64,000 nt of DNA from Mixophyes australis (GCA_036250195.1 JAVHZZ010000004.1:141435729-141499728), one strand, 5' to 3'; counted from the first letter of the stretch, positions 23,041 through 36,196 are shown. Notes: generated by a model not told the origin, from the letters alone. Program-made: numbers and translations.

Positions 23041-24270
23041 GTCGGCCCTTTGTGTCGACTTCTGGACCTCCGACTATCGTTCTTGATTAATGAAAACATT
23101 CTTGGCAAATGCTTTCGCTCTGGTTCGTCTTGCGCCAGTCCAAGAAGTCGAGCCAAAGGTCAGGGCAACAGGCAAATGAGCAGGGTCCAGGAATCTAGCC
23201 GAGGGTGACACCAGAAGATCAAGCAATGGAGCAAACACAAGAACAGGGCAACAGCAGCCAGGAAAAAATGGATGAACTGCACATAGCACAGCTTGAGGCA
23301 GGTATTTGTAGCAGTGCGACAGGTGCAGTTATAATTAGGCATCAGACAAGGAGATTAACTCCTTCAGGCATGTTGCAGAGTTCAGGAGCAGAACAGCAGC
23401 ACCTCTGGTGGATTATCGGTACTGCTGCCAGATACGAAACATAGGCAATCATAACAATGACAAGGGCTTCTAGTATTAGTTTTCTCCACAGCTGCTGAGC
23501 GCATAGAGTAGATCTCACTTTGAGATGAAGCGCTGAAAGTTATTGGATCTCTAGAGAGAGCTTTGTGGAACCTGCCACAGTATGTTTCCCTTTCGGGGCT
23601 GCACAAAAAAAAAAAGTGAGTCAAATATCACATGAGAAAGTAATAATTATTCTTAAGCAGGCCACACATGAAAAACAAACAAACAATCTTATAGGCGCTA
23701 CGATGAATGTAAAACAACATTTACCCGAGTCTGTGTAACGTGTGTAACAAAACTCTAATCACAGCAAGCCCACCCGGTCTGTCTAAAAATGATTAAAAAA
23801 AAACTTTTTTATATCACACCCTCGCTATTTATGAAAAACTGCCACTACAAAGAGTTATATTCTCCCAACATATAAAATACCATTACAATTTATAATCCAC
23901 TACAATTTTACATCAGTCAGGATGATCACTAACAAAATAATACCCTGTATTTCAGTTATGTAGTGCTATATAAGTCCAAGCTTAATTAGCACATGAATTT
24001 ATTAAGAACACAGAGACAGAAATTATTAAATGGAATTTAATGTGGCAGAATAGCCACATGCTTAAGATATTCAAAATAAGAAATTGATATACAGTAATAT
24101 TAAAACACGTTTAGTTTCAAAATAAAAATTAGAAATACAGAAATAGAAAAACTCACATAAAAACATACTGGTAGATTAATTGAGCGCAGACTAAAATGGA
24201 CCCTAGTGTGTGCTTGTGTGTTAGGGAATTTAGTCGGTAAGAACCAATGGGGAAGGGTCTGATGTGACTG
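23041..24270. other. No recognisable feature
   Basis: Short open frames near 23200-23620 have no recognisable domain or splice context. The rest is AT-rich. Confidence 0.4.
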
Positions 24271-25330
24271 TTAGAGCATCGGAAGAAGAGTCGGGTCCAG
24301 TGCTTAAATACACACTACATCTCTTTGTAAATAATGTACTTTTGATTGCTTCCAACCTTGAGACCTCGTTATCAGCCTTATGGGAGAGCATCATATTACA
24401 ATCTTAACACAGAGAATACAGAAGTCCTGGGAATAATGTCCCAGAGCAACCCAAAGCTAGAGACAAAACTCACTGTATGTCTCTCAGGTATATGCAACTT
24501 ACATTTTACTTTATTATTTGATGAAAAATTGTTTAAAAGTTTGGGTTAAATACGAAGTGTCATGATGGCTGAGTCACACAGCAGAAACAGCGAAAATCCT
24601 GCATTTGTACGATTCCTTTCTATTGACCATTTAATAATGTCATCTTTCATTAACAAGAAAAAAATCTCCCCTTACGGATAGAATTCTTCTTTACTTGCCA
24701 AACAACCTTGGGGACTTTTCAATTCCCAATGTAATAAATATAATTTAGCTTGCATCATAGGCCAACTCTGGGAACAGTTATTGCCTTCGGGCAGGAAAGT
24801 ATAGGCAAAGAGCGGAGCTGGAGTCTTACTTCCCCCATAACAGATCTTTTCTGGATCCCCTTAGAATTAAGACCCCATATTCTTACATCCACAGAAGCAT
24901 AAAAGTGCAAGATAAAGCCATCAAATCAACACAAATAGTATGGGACACAGATACACCAGAGAACTCATTCCTACTTATAACATCATTTTCAGGTTGCTCT
25001 CTACGGTGCTCCTTCCAAATTCAATCTCAATTTAAGTTGGACCAAAGTGTCCTGTCTGGTTCAGACGTCACATAACTCTCACTGCCGCAAAGAAACAGCT
25101 TTGTTCCTTAATTTTCCTTCTCCCATCCTTAATTTAGATATTTAATTGAACATATTGTAACATCCAGAGTGTTTTTTTTCACAACACTTGAGAGCCCAGA
25201 CCCTACCTCTTGGAAAAAACAATACCCAGGATTCCGGCGAGCTATAAGACGGAAACTATTGAATTGAGATTAACAACGAATCCCTCCCTTTATTAAAATG
25301 GACTAACTGGCAGAGGACACCTCCTCAACA
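24270..25330 (+). pseudogene. L1-like LINE ORF2 fossil
   Basis: Pieces of an L1-type reverse transcriptase after its catalytic block: KYTLHLFVNNVLLIASNLET (about 24305-24365; the expected FADD reads FVNN), ALWESI, then NKKKIS and NNLGDFSIPNVINI (about 24650-24740). Frames change several times. It is a different copy, in opposite orientation, from the fossil at 6890-9260. Confidence 0.6.
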
Positions 25331-26255
25331 GACTGCAAAACTTTTGGAATTGTGATTAGTTCTTTATTGATATGGTGTTTGCAAACACCAAAATGAAGTT
25401 ATGCAGATGATCTTTCTCATGCTAAAGTTCTTTTTCCTGTACAGTATTTAGTTCCACTTTAGGAAGAATATATAGATAATATACCCCATTTTTTATACTC
25501 TCCCCTGCTCACCACTCTTTCCCAAAGCTACAAACACAGTACATTTCAGAGGATAAAACACTCACCTTATCTGATCTCACAGTAGAGCAAGAACAGATTT
25601 AAACACCATCATAGAGTGCTTCCATAAGCGTACATGAAGTCATCAGATAACTGCAAGAAAACATTTGGTTTTTGTAGAACATTAGATTTACCCACTGAGA
25701 ACAAAGACATTTACAGTCCCACCCAATGTGTACTATGACACGCTTCATTACAAACTAATAAAGTGATCATGTGCCCTTATATGGAAGCTATAATAACATG
25801 GCACCAACGTTTGTCTGCTAGTTTGACTAGTTATGTAGTTACTTGTACACAGTTAATTTAATTACAGTAGAATTTAATTCACACAGAAAAATTATGGAAA
25901 GGTAAAGATTATTAGCAACGTTTATAAAGCCAGCACAGAGAAAGTTGCAAAAATCATACATAATAAATTTCATTGTGCAGTATCCCGTGCAATATAAAAA
26001 GCAGGTACGATTTAATCCACATGCTGCTGCATTATATTTAAAGTGTAACCATGCTGTCGGAGCTGGAATTTTTCAGCAGGAGAGGAGGGCAAAATGACTG
26101 CCTGCTCTGGAGGTACAGTAGAAGCTAGTGTTCTAGAAGTATTTCCTAAGATCATAGATTCCCCACATTTAAACCCCCTGACTCCTGCACAGAATACACA
26201 TAATTTCATCAGCTGTGGTAATTTTTCTAAGTGTTCCCCGTTGCAAAGTGCTCCA
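25331..26255. other. No recognisable feature
   Basis: AT-rich. A pair of splice-like signals at about 25573 and 25660 on the minus strand encloses a segment closed by stops, so I do not call an exon. Confidence 0.4.
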
Positions 26256-26562
26256 CTTTTTAGTAGGGATGTGCACCGGCGACTTTTGACGTCTCGTGTT
26301 TTGTGTTTTGGATCCGGATTTTCATTATTTTTGGGGTTCGGATTTGTCTCGCAAAACACTTGACTAAAGGTCTCGGTTCGGATTTAAGGTTTTGGATTCG
26401 GATTTTTTTTGAAAAAAACAAAAAGTTTAAAAATCAAGTTTTTGGGCTTATTTTCACTCCTACGCTATTATTAACCTCAATAACATTCAATAACAAGCAT
26501 TTCCACTAATTTACAGTGTATTCTGAACACCTCACAATATAGTTATTAGTCCAAAACGTTGC

Positions 26563-27830
26563 AACGAGGTATCTTTCTGGACTGCGTAGAGGAGTGGGTC
26601 ACCACAATATATATAATAAGAAAACCATCAACTTGTATGATTCGCACCAATAAATGTACCTGGACTGCGTAGAGGAGTGGGTCACCACAATATATATTAA
26701 AAACCCTGAACTTGTATGATTCGCAGCAATAAATGTACCTGGACTGCGTAGAGGAGTGGGTCACCACAATATATATTAAAAACCCTGAACTTGTATGATT
26801 CGCAGCAATAAATGTACCTGGACTGCGTAGAGGAGTGGGTCACCACAATATATATAATAAGAAAACCATCAACTTGCATGATTCGCACCAATAAATGTAT
26901 CTGGACTGCGTAGAGGAGTGGGTCACCACAATATATATAATAAGAAAACCATCAACTTGTATGATTCGCACCAATAAATGTACCTGGACTGCGTAGAGGA
27001 GTGGGTCACCACAATATATATTAAAAACCCTGAACTTGTATGATTCGCAGCAATAAATGTACCTGGACTGCGTAGAGGAGTGGGTCACCACAATATATAT
27101 TAAAAACCCTGAACTTGTATGATTCGCACCAATAAATGTATCTGGACTGCGTAGAGGAGTGGGTCACCACAATATATATAATAAGAAAACCATCAACTTG
27201 TATGATTCGCACCAATAAATGTACCTGGACTGCGTAGAGGAGTGGGTCACCACAATATATATTAAAAACCCTGAACTTGTATGATTCGCACCAATAAATG
27301 TACCTGGACTGCGTAGAGGAGTGGGTCACCACAATATATATTAAAAACCCTGAACTTGTATGATTCGCACCAATAAATGTATCTGGACTGCGTAGAGGAG
27401 TGGGTCACCACAATATATATAATAAGAAAACCATCAACTTGTATGATTCGCACCAATAAATGTACCTGGACTGCGTAGAGGAGTGGGTCACCACAATATA
27501 TATTAAAAACCCTGAACTTGTATGATTCGCAGCAATAAATGTACCTGGACTGCGTAGAGGAGTGGGTCACCACAATATATATTAAAAACCCTGAACTTGT
27601 ATGATTCGCAGCAATAAATGTACCTGGACTGCGTAGAGGAGTGGGTCACCACAATATATATTAAAAACCATCAACTTGTATGATTCGCAGCAATAAATGT
27701 ACCTGGACTGCGTAGAGGAGTGGGTCAACACAATATATATAATAAGAAAACCATCAACTTGTATGATTCGCACCAATAAATGTACCTGGACTGCGTATAG
27801 TAGTGGGCACTGGGCACAACAATAAAATAT
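26563..27830 (+). repeat. Tandem array, about 80-bp unit
   Basis: About 15 units, each starting CTGGACTGCGTAGAGGAGTG and containing TATGATTCGCA and AATAAATGTA. Two unit types alternate, one with TATATAATAAGAAAACCATC and one with TATATTAAAAACCCTGAAC. It lies in the 3' region of hAT copy 2 and is absent from copy 1. The minus-strand frames here are repeat artefacts. Confidence 0.9.
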
Positions 27831-28019
27831 ATAAAAAACCTTCAACAGGTCTGCATTACACTGCACATACGGCTGCTCCTCCATCCTCTCCATCATATAC
27901 ATGTTGGAGTTTCAGCGTGTGAAAACCTCTTGTTTTTGATAATGTCAGTGCATTTTGAATATTTTTCAATTTGCCCCACACCACTGAATGTACTTTATCT
28001 ATGATACGCATCTATCTAT

Positions 28020-28345
28020 CTTGACTGCGTAGTGTGGTGGCTCCGGTACACAATTTGGTACCGAGGCCACAATATAATTAAAAAACCCTCCACGGGTCAG
28101 AATTCCACCAAAAAAGGGTATGGACTGCGTAGTGTGGTGGCCCCGGTACACAATTTGGTACCGAGGCCACAATATAATTAAAAAACCCTCCACGGGTCAG
28201 AATTCCACCAAAAAAGGGTATGGACTGCGTAGTGTGATGGCCCCGGTACACAATTTGGTACCGAGGCCACAATATAATTAAAAAACCCTCCACGGGTCAG
28301 AATTCCACCAAAAAAGGGTATGGACTGCGTAGTGTGGTGTGCCCG
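28020..28345 (+). repeat. Tandem array, about 100-bp unit
   Basis: Three nearly identical units plus a partial one contain GACTGCGTAGTGTGGTGG, CAATTTGGTACCGAGGCC and CTCCACGGGTCAGAATTCC. The shared TGGACTGCGTAG core suggests a common origin with the array at 26563-27830. Confidence 0.9.
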
Positions 28346-29654
28346 GAACACAATTTTTTACAGCGCCAACAATATAATTAAAAAATTGGGCATCAACTGT
28401 CACCATTGTTTAATATCTGATACACCTAAATATGGACTGCACAGTGGAGTGGCCCGGTAGTAAATTTGGTGCCGGGGCCACAATACCTCCTCCAACTTCC
28501 AAGTGTAGTGTTTATAAAGACAGACAGCGTCGAAGTGTTATTAGTTGACTTTCTTAACCCTAAAATTGTCCCTGTTGCAAATATTCGTGCAATGGACAGT
28601 TACTTTTTTATTGGAAGACTCAAGCTTTCAAGTGTAGTGTTTATAAAATATAAACAACAATACAGTAGTTTTAGAGCACGTCAATACCTCTTGTTTTAAA
28701 TTATGACAGGGCATTTTACTTTTGGTTTAATTTCTTGAATTTGTTTAAATTTGGTTTTACTTTTTGAACATGGCAAACGACTGTTGATTGGTCATATAAT
28801 GCAAAAAAAAAAGTTCCAAGATGGAATTGTCCTTGGGCCCTCACACCCACCCTTATGTTGTTGAAATAGGACATGCACACTTTAACAAACCAATCATTTC
28901 AGCGACAGGGCCTACCAAACAACTTTGGCTGAAATGATTGGTTTGTTTGGGCCCCCACACCAAAAAAGCTATTCATCTCTCCCTGTACAGACTAAACAGG
29001 CTCTACTGAGTCAAGATGTCGTCCTCATCCTCAACCTCTGATTCCTCTCCCCCTACAGTGTGTACTTCCTCCTCATCACACATTATCAATTCGTCCCCGC
29101 TGGACTCCACAACCACAGGTCCCTCTGTAGTATCTGGAGGGCAGTGCTGTACTTCATTCAGAGCCGGATTTAGACCTCATAGGGCCCTAGGCAGCATACT
29201 GTTTTTGGGCCCCCTCTCTGCAACAATCCAAAGCACTATATTTTTGCAGCCTACCATATACCCCTATAGTTACGTAGAAGTGAAAGCATGTGCCGCTGCA
29301 TGCCTACCATATACCCCTATAGTTAAGTAGATATGAAAGCATGTGACGCCGCCAAAGGAGGTGAGGGCGTGGCTTGCATCTTTGGGGGCGTACCTAACAT
29401 GTGAAAAGAACAAGGCCACCCTGCTACAGAAAAAGGCACCCCTAAATAATTACCAAGCAGTCCCGTTTTTTTAAGTAGTTGGGTCAAAACAACATAATAA
29501 ATATTGAAGTCAGGGCAGAAATACTTACTTAAGTTGTTTGCAAAAATAATACGCATAAATCCAAGTATGGGCTCTTGTCACTTTTGTCCCTCTATCATCA
29601 TACTGTGCCCCTTCATTGTCACTTTTGCCCCTTCACAATATCACATGTGCCCTT

Positions 29655-31295
29655 TCACCATCACCTCTGTGCCCATCACCATCACCACCTCTGTGCCAAT
29701 CACCATCACCACCACTGTGCCAATCACCATCACCACCTCTGTGCCCATTACCACCTCTGTGCCCATTACCACCTCTGTGCCCTTCACCATCACCACTTCT
29801 GTGCCAATCACCATCACCACTTCTGTGCCAATCACCATCACCACCTCTGTGCCCTTCACCATCACCACCTCTGTGCCCTTCACCATCACCACTTCTGTGC
29901 CAATCACCATCACCACCTCTGTGCCTCTTCACCATCACCACCTCTGTGCCCTTCACCATCACCACTTCTGTGCCAATCACCATCACCACCTCTGTGCCTC
30001 TTCACCATCACCACCTCTGTGCCCATCACCACCTCTGTGCCCATCACCACCTCTGTGCCTCTTCACCATCACCACCTCTGTGCCTCTTCACCATCACCAC
30101 CTCTGTGCCTCTTCACCATCACCACCTCTGTGCCCTTCACCATCACCACCTCTGTGCCCTTCACCATCACCACCTCTGTGCCAATCACCATCACCACCTC
30201 TGTGCCCTTCACCATCACCACCTCTGTGCCCTTCACCATCACCACCTCTGTGCTCTTCACCATCACCACCTCTGTGCCTCTTCACCATCACCACCTCTGT
30301 GCCTCTTCACCATCACCACCTCTGTGCCCTTCACCATCACCACCTCTGTGCCCTTCACCATCACCACCTCTGTGCCAATCACCATCACCACCTCTGTGCC
30401 CTTCACCATCACCACCTCTGTGCCAATCAGCATCACCACCTCTGTGCCAATCACCATCACCACCTCTGTGCCAATCACCATCACCAATTCTGTGCCCCTT
30501 CACCATCACCACCTCTGTGCCCTTCACCATCACCACCTCTGTGCCCATCACCACCTCTGTGCCAATCACCATCACCACTTCTGTGCCAATCACCATCTCT
30601 GTGCCCTTCACCATCACCACCTCTGTGCCCTTCACCATCACCACCTCTGTGCCAATCACCATCACCACTTCTGTGCCAATCACCATCTCTGTGCCCTTCA
30701 CCATCACCATCTCTGTGCCCTTCATCATCATCACCTCTGTGCCCTTCACCATCACCACCTCTGTGCCCTTCACCATCACCACCTCTGTGCCCTTCACCAT
30801 CACCACTTCTGTGCCAATCACCATCACCACTTCTGTGCCAATCACCACCTCTGTGCCCTTCACCATCACCACCTCTGTGCCCTTCACCATCACCACCTCT
30901 GTGCTCTTCACCATCACCACTTCTGTGCCCATCACCATCACCACTTCTGTGCCAATCACCACCTCTGTGCCCTTCACCATCACCACCTCTGTGCCCTTCA
31001 CCATCACCACTTCTGTGCCCCATCACCATTTCTGTGCCCCATCACCATTTCTGTGCCCCATCACCATCACCACCTCTGTGCCTCTTCACCATCACCACCT
31101 CTGTGCCCTTCACCATCACCACTTCTGTGCCCCATCACCATCACCACCTCTGTGCCCTTCACCATCACCACTTCTGTGCCCCATCACCATCACCACCTCT
31201 GCCATTCACCATCACCACTTCTGTGCCCCATCACCATCACCACCTCTGTTCCCTTCACCATCACCACTTCTGTGCCCCTTCACCACCACCACTTA
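29655..31295 (+). repeat. Minisatellite, CACCATCACCACCTCTGTGCC type
   Basis: About 75 units, mostly 18-27 bp, built from CACCATCACCAC, CTCTGTGCC and CTTCAC or AATCAC. The unit lacks stop codons, so three forward frames (over 600 codons each) and minus-strand frames stay open. These are repeat artefacts, not proteins. Confidence 0.93.
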
Positions 31296-31389
31296 TGTCC
31301 CTTGTTTTACTTACCTTTCTATTGCGCGCTGCTCCTCCTCCGTCAGTCCAGATGTAAAAAAAAAAAGAAAGAGTCACGTGATCGCTCGT

Positions 31390-31460
31390 CGGGTCCCGGC
31401 AGCCTCTCCTCCTCTCTCTATCACTGAGACACTGAGAGGAGATGAGGCTGCCGGGACCCG
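31390..31460. repeat. Inverted repeat (hairpin) in nested hAT element
   Basis: The arms CGGGTCCCGGCAGCCTC and GAGGCTGCCGGGACCCG are perfect complements around an AG-rich loop. It lies between the minisatellite and the right end of the element. A structural role in transposition or an old inserted hairpin are both possible. Confidence 0.7.
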
Positions 31461-34400
31461 ATTCGCGGCACCCGACCCCCCCTCCTCCGATTTGCGGCAC
31501 CCCCCCCCCCGCACGAGTCGCGCGGGGGGGGGGGGTGCCGCGAGTCGGGGGAGGGGTCTAATTTTTTTTTTTCATTTTTTTTTAAATTACTCCTGTCCCC
31601 CCCAGCTGTGCCCCCCCAGAGCTGCTAGGCCCTAGGCAGGTGCCTAGGTTGCCTAGCGGTAAATCCGGCCCTGACTTCATTGAGGAATTGATTATTCATT
31701 TTTATAAACATCATTTTTTCAACGTTATGAGGAAGCAACCTCCTTCGCCGCTCACTGACCAGGTTCCCCGCTGCACTAAAAACTCTTTCCGAGTACACAC
31801 TGGAGGGGGGACAACTCAGGTAAAATAGAGCCAGTTTGTACAGGGGCTTCCAAACTGCCTTTTTTTCCTGCCAGTAACAATATGGACTGTCTGACATGTC
31901 TACTTGGATGGTGTCAGCAAAGTAATCATCCACAATTTTTTCTATTGTGACAGCATCCAATGCAGCGAGAGTAGACATGTCTGCAATGGTTGGCAGGTCC
32001 TTCAGTCCGGACCAGATGTTATCAGCATCCCCGCCAGCGCCTCTTTTGGGAAAACTGAGCTTTTTCCTCGCAGCCATAGATGTGGAAGAAAATGAGGGTG
32101 GAGCTGTTGGCATGTCACGGTCCTCTTCAGAGGACAATCTCCTGACCAGCAGGTCTTTGCACCGCTGTAGACTTGTGTCCGCCGGAAACAGAGACACAAC
32201 ATACGCTTTAAACCGAGGATCGAGCACGGTGGCCAGAATGTATTCCTCTGACTTTAAAAGAGTGACCACCCTCGGATCCTGGCAAAGCGTACGAAGGGCT
32301 ACATCCACAAGAGCTACATGCTTGGTGTAATCGCAATGGCTTACCAGCTCCTCCCTCACTTTATCCAGCTGCTACTGCAACAGCCTGATCAGGGGAATGA
32401 CCTGACTCAAGCTGGCAGTGTCGGAACTGACTTCTCGTGTGGCAAGTTCAAATGGCTGCAGAACCTTGCACAACACGGAAATCAGTCTCCACTGCGCTTG
32501 ACTGAGGCGCATCCCCACTCCTTTGCCTATGTCGTAGGTGGCTGTGTAGGTCTGAATGGTCTTTTGCTGCTCCTCCATCCTCTGCAGCATATAGAGGGTG
32601 GAGTTCCAGCGCATCACAACCTCTTGTTTGAGGTGATGGCAGGGCAGGTTCATGCTTTTTTGATGTGCCTCTAGTCTGCGGTAGGCACTGGCTGAATGCC
32701 GAAAGTGTCCAGCAATTTTGCGCGCCACCGCAAGCATCTCCTGCACACCCCTGTCACTCTTGAGGTAATGCTGCACCACCAAATTAATGGTGTGGGCAAA
32801 ACATGGGACGTGCTGGAAATTGCCCATATTTAATGCCCGCACAATGTTACTGGCATTGTCTGACACCACAAATCCCCATGAGAGTCTAAGTGGGGTAAGC
32901 CACTGGGAGATAATTTCCCTCAGTTTCTCTAATATGTTGTCATCGTTGTGCCTCTTATTAAAGCCTGTAATACACAATGTTGCCTGCCTTTGCACGAGCA
33001 GCCATTTTGTAGATGCTGCTACTGATGCAGCTGTTGCTGTTGCTGTGGAAGGGGATGCATCTACCCAGTGGGCTGTCACAGTCATATAGTCCATCGTTTG
33101 CCCAGAACCACTTGTCCACATGTCCGTGGTTAAGTGGACAGTGGGTACAACCGCATTTTTTAGAGCACTGAGGACACTTGATCGTACTTCTCTGTACATT
33201 TTTGGTATCGCCTGCCTAGTGAAGTGGAATCTCGACGGGATTTGGTACCGGGGACACAATACCTCCATCAACCCTCTAAATCCCACTCCACTGATGGCGG
33301 ACACCGGGCGCACGTCTAACACCAACATTGCCGTTACAGCCGCAGTTATACGCTTTGCAATAGGGTGACTACTATCGTATTTTGTGGTCATGGCAAACGA
33401 CTGTTGGACGGTCAATTGTTTTGTGAAAGACTTAGCGGTCTTACGACTTCCCCTCTGGGAAAATGACCGACTAACAGCAGCAACAGCAGCAGTGGCAGTA
33501 GTAGGCGTACCGCTGCAGGATTCCTCGGATGAATCCCGTATTGAGGAGGACTCAGTCTGGCTGCTGACTTGGGCTGCAGGACTGAATCTGATGGATATTG
33601 TGGAGGAAGTTGACGAGGAGGGTGTTGCTGGTGTGTAACCAACTGGACCACGGGATTTAGGTGTCCCTGTACCGATGAGGGTCCTAGCCCCAGTTCCTGA
33701 ACTAACCACTGAACTATGAAGGTTATTCAGGTGACGTATAAGGGAGGATGTTCCTAGGTGGGCAAGATCCTTACCCCTGCTTATTTGAGCTTTACATAAG
33801 CTACATATGGCCATACATTGGTTATCTGGATTTGGATAAAAATAACTCCAGACCGAAGAGGTGCATTTTTTGGTCTTCTGACCAGGCACCACGATGGGCT
33901 TTTTCATCCCATGGACATCAGCTGTTTCCCCCCCTGGTGCCTCATTTACAATAACCACATCACCATCCTCATCATCAAGTTCCTCCACAGCGCCAGTTAC
34001 ATCATCAATAGGCTCCTCCCGAGCCACCTCTTACCGTACAGTGATGGGAAGGTCAGGCTTGACAACCACCAACATCCTTGGACTCGCCTTGGGGATTTGT
34101 GATAATTTCTCTTTAGAAGGCAGAGTTGTTTGCTGTTTTGTTGCTGACAGCATAACTCTCTTCAATTTTTTGTAGGGGGGGGGAGAAGGAGGAGGGCTAA
34201 GATCCGTGGGTGAAGCTGAACCACTAGTCATGAACAGGGGCCAGGGCCTAAGCCGTTCCTTGCCACTCCGTGTCGTAAATGGCATATTGGCAACTTTACG
34301 TTTCTCCTCAGATGATTTTAAGTTTCTCTTTTTGCTACTTTTTCTTAACTTGGGCTTTTTGGATTTTACATGCCCGGTACTACGAGATTGGGCATCGGGC

Positions 34401-34559
34401 TTGGAAGACGACGTTGATCGCATTTCATCGTCTATGTCATGACTAGTGGCAGCAGCTTCAGCATTAGGAGGAAGTGGGTCTTGATCTTTCCCTACTTTAT
34501 CCTCCAAATTTTTGGTCTCCATTATATGTAGCACAAGATACTGCAGAATGTGTGAACTT

Positions 34560-35170
34560 GGTAATATTGCAGTACCAATGGACTTATACTGCTGGATTGG
34601 TTTTGCAAATTTGGTTATAATTACTTTTTTTTAAAAAAATTGTATTTTAATATTTTTTATAACTTTTTTTTGATTTTTTAAAAACTTGGGAATAATGGGG
34701 AAATAACTATGCCCTTAGAAGCACAGAGCACAGGACACAGCACCACTGGACTGAACAGGACACAGCACAGGACCCAGCAGCACTACGGAACTCAGCAGGA
34801 CAGAGCACAGGACACAGCACCACTGGACTGATACTGCAGAATGTGTGAACTTTGTAATATTGCAGTACCACTGGACGTTTACTGCTGAATGTGTGAACTT
34901 GGTAATATTGCAGTACCAATGGGCTTATACTGCAGGATTGGTTGTGCAAATTTTGTGGTAATTAAAAAAAAATGTAATTGGTTTTTCGTATTTTTTTAAA
35001 TAACTTTTTTTTATTTTTTTAAACACAGGGGAATATTGGGGAAATAACTATGCCCTTAGAAGCACAGAGCACAGGACACAGCACCACTGGACTGAACAGG
35101 ACACAGCACAGGACCCAGCAGCACCACTGACCTCAGAAGGACAGAGCACAGGACACAGCACCACTGGACT
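34560..35170 (-). repeat. Tandem duplication of about 330 bp in hAT 5' region
   Basis: Two copies share TTGGTAATATTGCAGTACCA, AATAACTATGCCCTTAGAAG and AGCACAGGACACAGCACC, starting near 34560 and 34888. They correspond to the 5' leader of hAT copy 1, where the 50-bp array sits instead. Confidence 0.75.
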
Positions 35171-35462
35171 GAGCACAGCACAGCACAGCACTGAACAGCA
35201 CGAGATATAGCAGGACAGAGGACCACCTAACACACCCTCCCTCTACCCTGATCAATGCCCGAGTGAAGATGGCGGCGACTAGCGGGGAATTTATAGGATC
35301 CGAGTATCGCGATATCCGACAACGGGATTATGAGTCAGAGCCTCAGTTTCAGATTTGAATTTGGCGCCAATACCCGGATCTGTCTCGGATCCGACTCGGA
35401 TCGGCAACATTCGGGTGGGCTCGGATTTCATAAATCCGAGTGCGCTCATCTCTACTTTTTAG

Positions 35463-36196
35463 ATACATTTACAGTTTACTTCGGTCAACCTGAAATTAAA
35501 CATGTATGCATAGCAATTTGCAATATCATATGTATTCATGTACATCATTACAGGTAACACCAACAGTAAATGATGCAACATATACAAACATTGAAAGTTG
35601 TCAACAAATGGCAATCTCTGGGAGGCCAAACAATTTGCCTGGTCCGATCCAAATCCAGTTTGATGTACTTTTATAAAGCCAGACACCCTAAATTGAATTA
35701 AAGTTACATTAGTCCCAACTATTTGATGCTAATTTTCAACCCATATATAATGGACTTGAAAAGATCTGAGAGAGTGGCAGGGGAAGAAGTTTTCATGGAT
35801 AGGTAGAAGTAATATTGTCAAGATGAACATTCTCCCACGTGTCTTGTACCTTTTGCAGACCTACCGATCCACATACCATATAAATGGTTCTCAAGTCTGA
35901 ACTGTTTAACCAAGAACTATGTGTGTGGGGGGGGGAGGAAACCCCGCTTTAAGCATGATATTTTATTTAGGTGGTGTCGAAGTCGTATAATTGGCTGAAC
36001 GAAAGTATATTGGTTAATATTGTTTTGCCGTGCGATTGCGATCCGTACGCCACGTAACACGTGGCATGATGCGATCGCACTGTAAAATACGCACGCACAC
36101 ACTCGCATTACAACATTTAGTTATTTATATAGTTCATATTCATATCGGTTCCGTCACACTGTAATTTATGAGCAGATAGTATTTGGTTTATTATTA

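Larger units (their letters stand above)
29159..31673. mobile_element. Non-autonomous hAT element with giant minisatellite
   Basis: Ends are CAGAGCCGGATTTAGAC on the left and GGTAAATCCGGCCCTG on the right. The flanks ACTTCATT at 29151-29158 and 31674-31681 are an exact 8-bp target duplication, and it interrupts the transposase of hAT copy 2. Most of its length is a minisatellite. A GC-rich stretch with homopolymer runs follows near the right end. No transposase is present. Confidence 0.9.
29003..34522 (-). pseudogene. hAT transposase with BED zinc finger, broken (copy 2)
   Basis: Same protein as in copy 1: charged N-terminus, BED finger (CSLCKAQIS, SSLIRHLNNLH, about 33720-33860), RNase-H-like core (TTDMWTSG, FVVSDNASN, CFAHTINLVV) and dimerisation block (SVYSERVFS, about 31780-31800). 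The start at 34522 is chosen because copy 1 begins at the same residue. In-frame stops are TAA at 34031-34033 and TAG at 32372-32374, where copy 1 has sense codons. The nested element at 29159-31673 cuts the frame, and the last codons resume at 29158 and end at a TAG at 29003-29005. A stretch after the first stop is shorter than in copy 1. Confidence 0.9.
26264..35454 (-). mobile_element. hAT transposon, ZBED family, copy 2
   Basis: This is the same family as 1566-6673 in opposite orientation. The ends are TAGGGATGTGCACCGG on the left and the complement of TAGAGATGAGCGCACTCGG on the right, flanked by CTTTTTAG (26256-26263 and 35455-35462). At 9.2 kb it is far longer than copy 1 because of a 1.25-kb and a 0.3-kb tandem array in its 3' region, a nested 2.5-kb hAT element, and a roughly 330-bp duplication in its 5' region (34560-35170). 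Confidence 0.92.

Noticed and set aside
25573..25660. Possible further CLK exon on the minus strand, with acceptor and donor-like borders
   Set aside because: Stops occur in the frames and the one mostly open frame has no kinase similarity.
26546..28293. CRISPR-like regular repeats
   Set aside because: Units are contiguous tandem repeats without unique spacers, in a eukaryotic transposon.
29504..31635. Three overlapping forward frames of 603-686 codons and several minus-strand frames
   Set aside because: All come from one stop-free minisatellite unit; composition is only His/Pro/Ser/Thr or Gly/Asp/Val repeats, with no domain.
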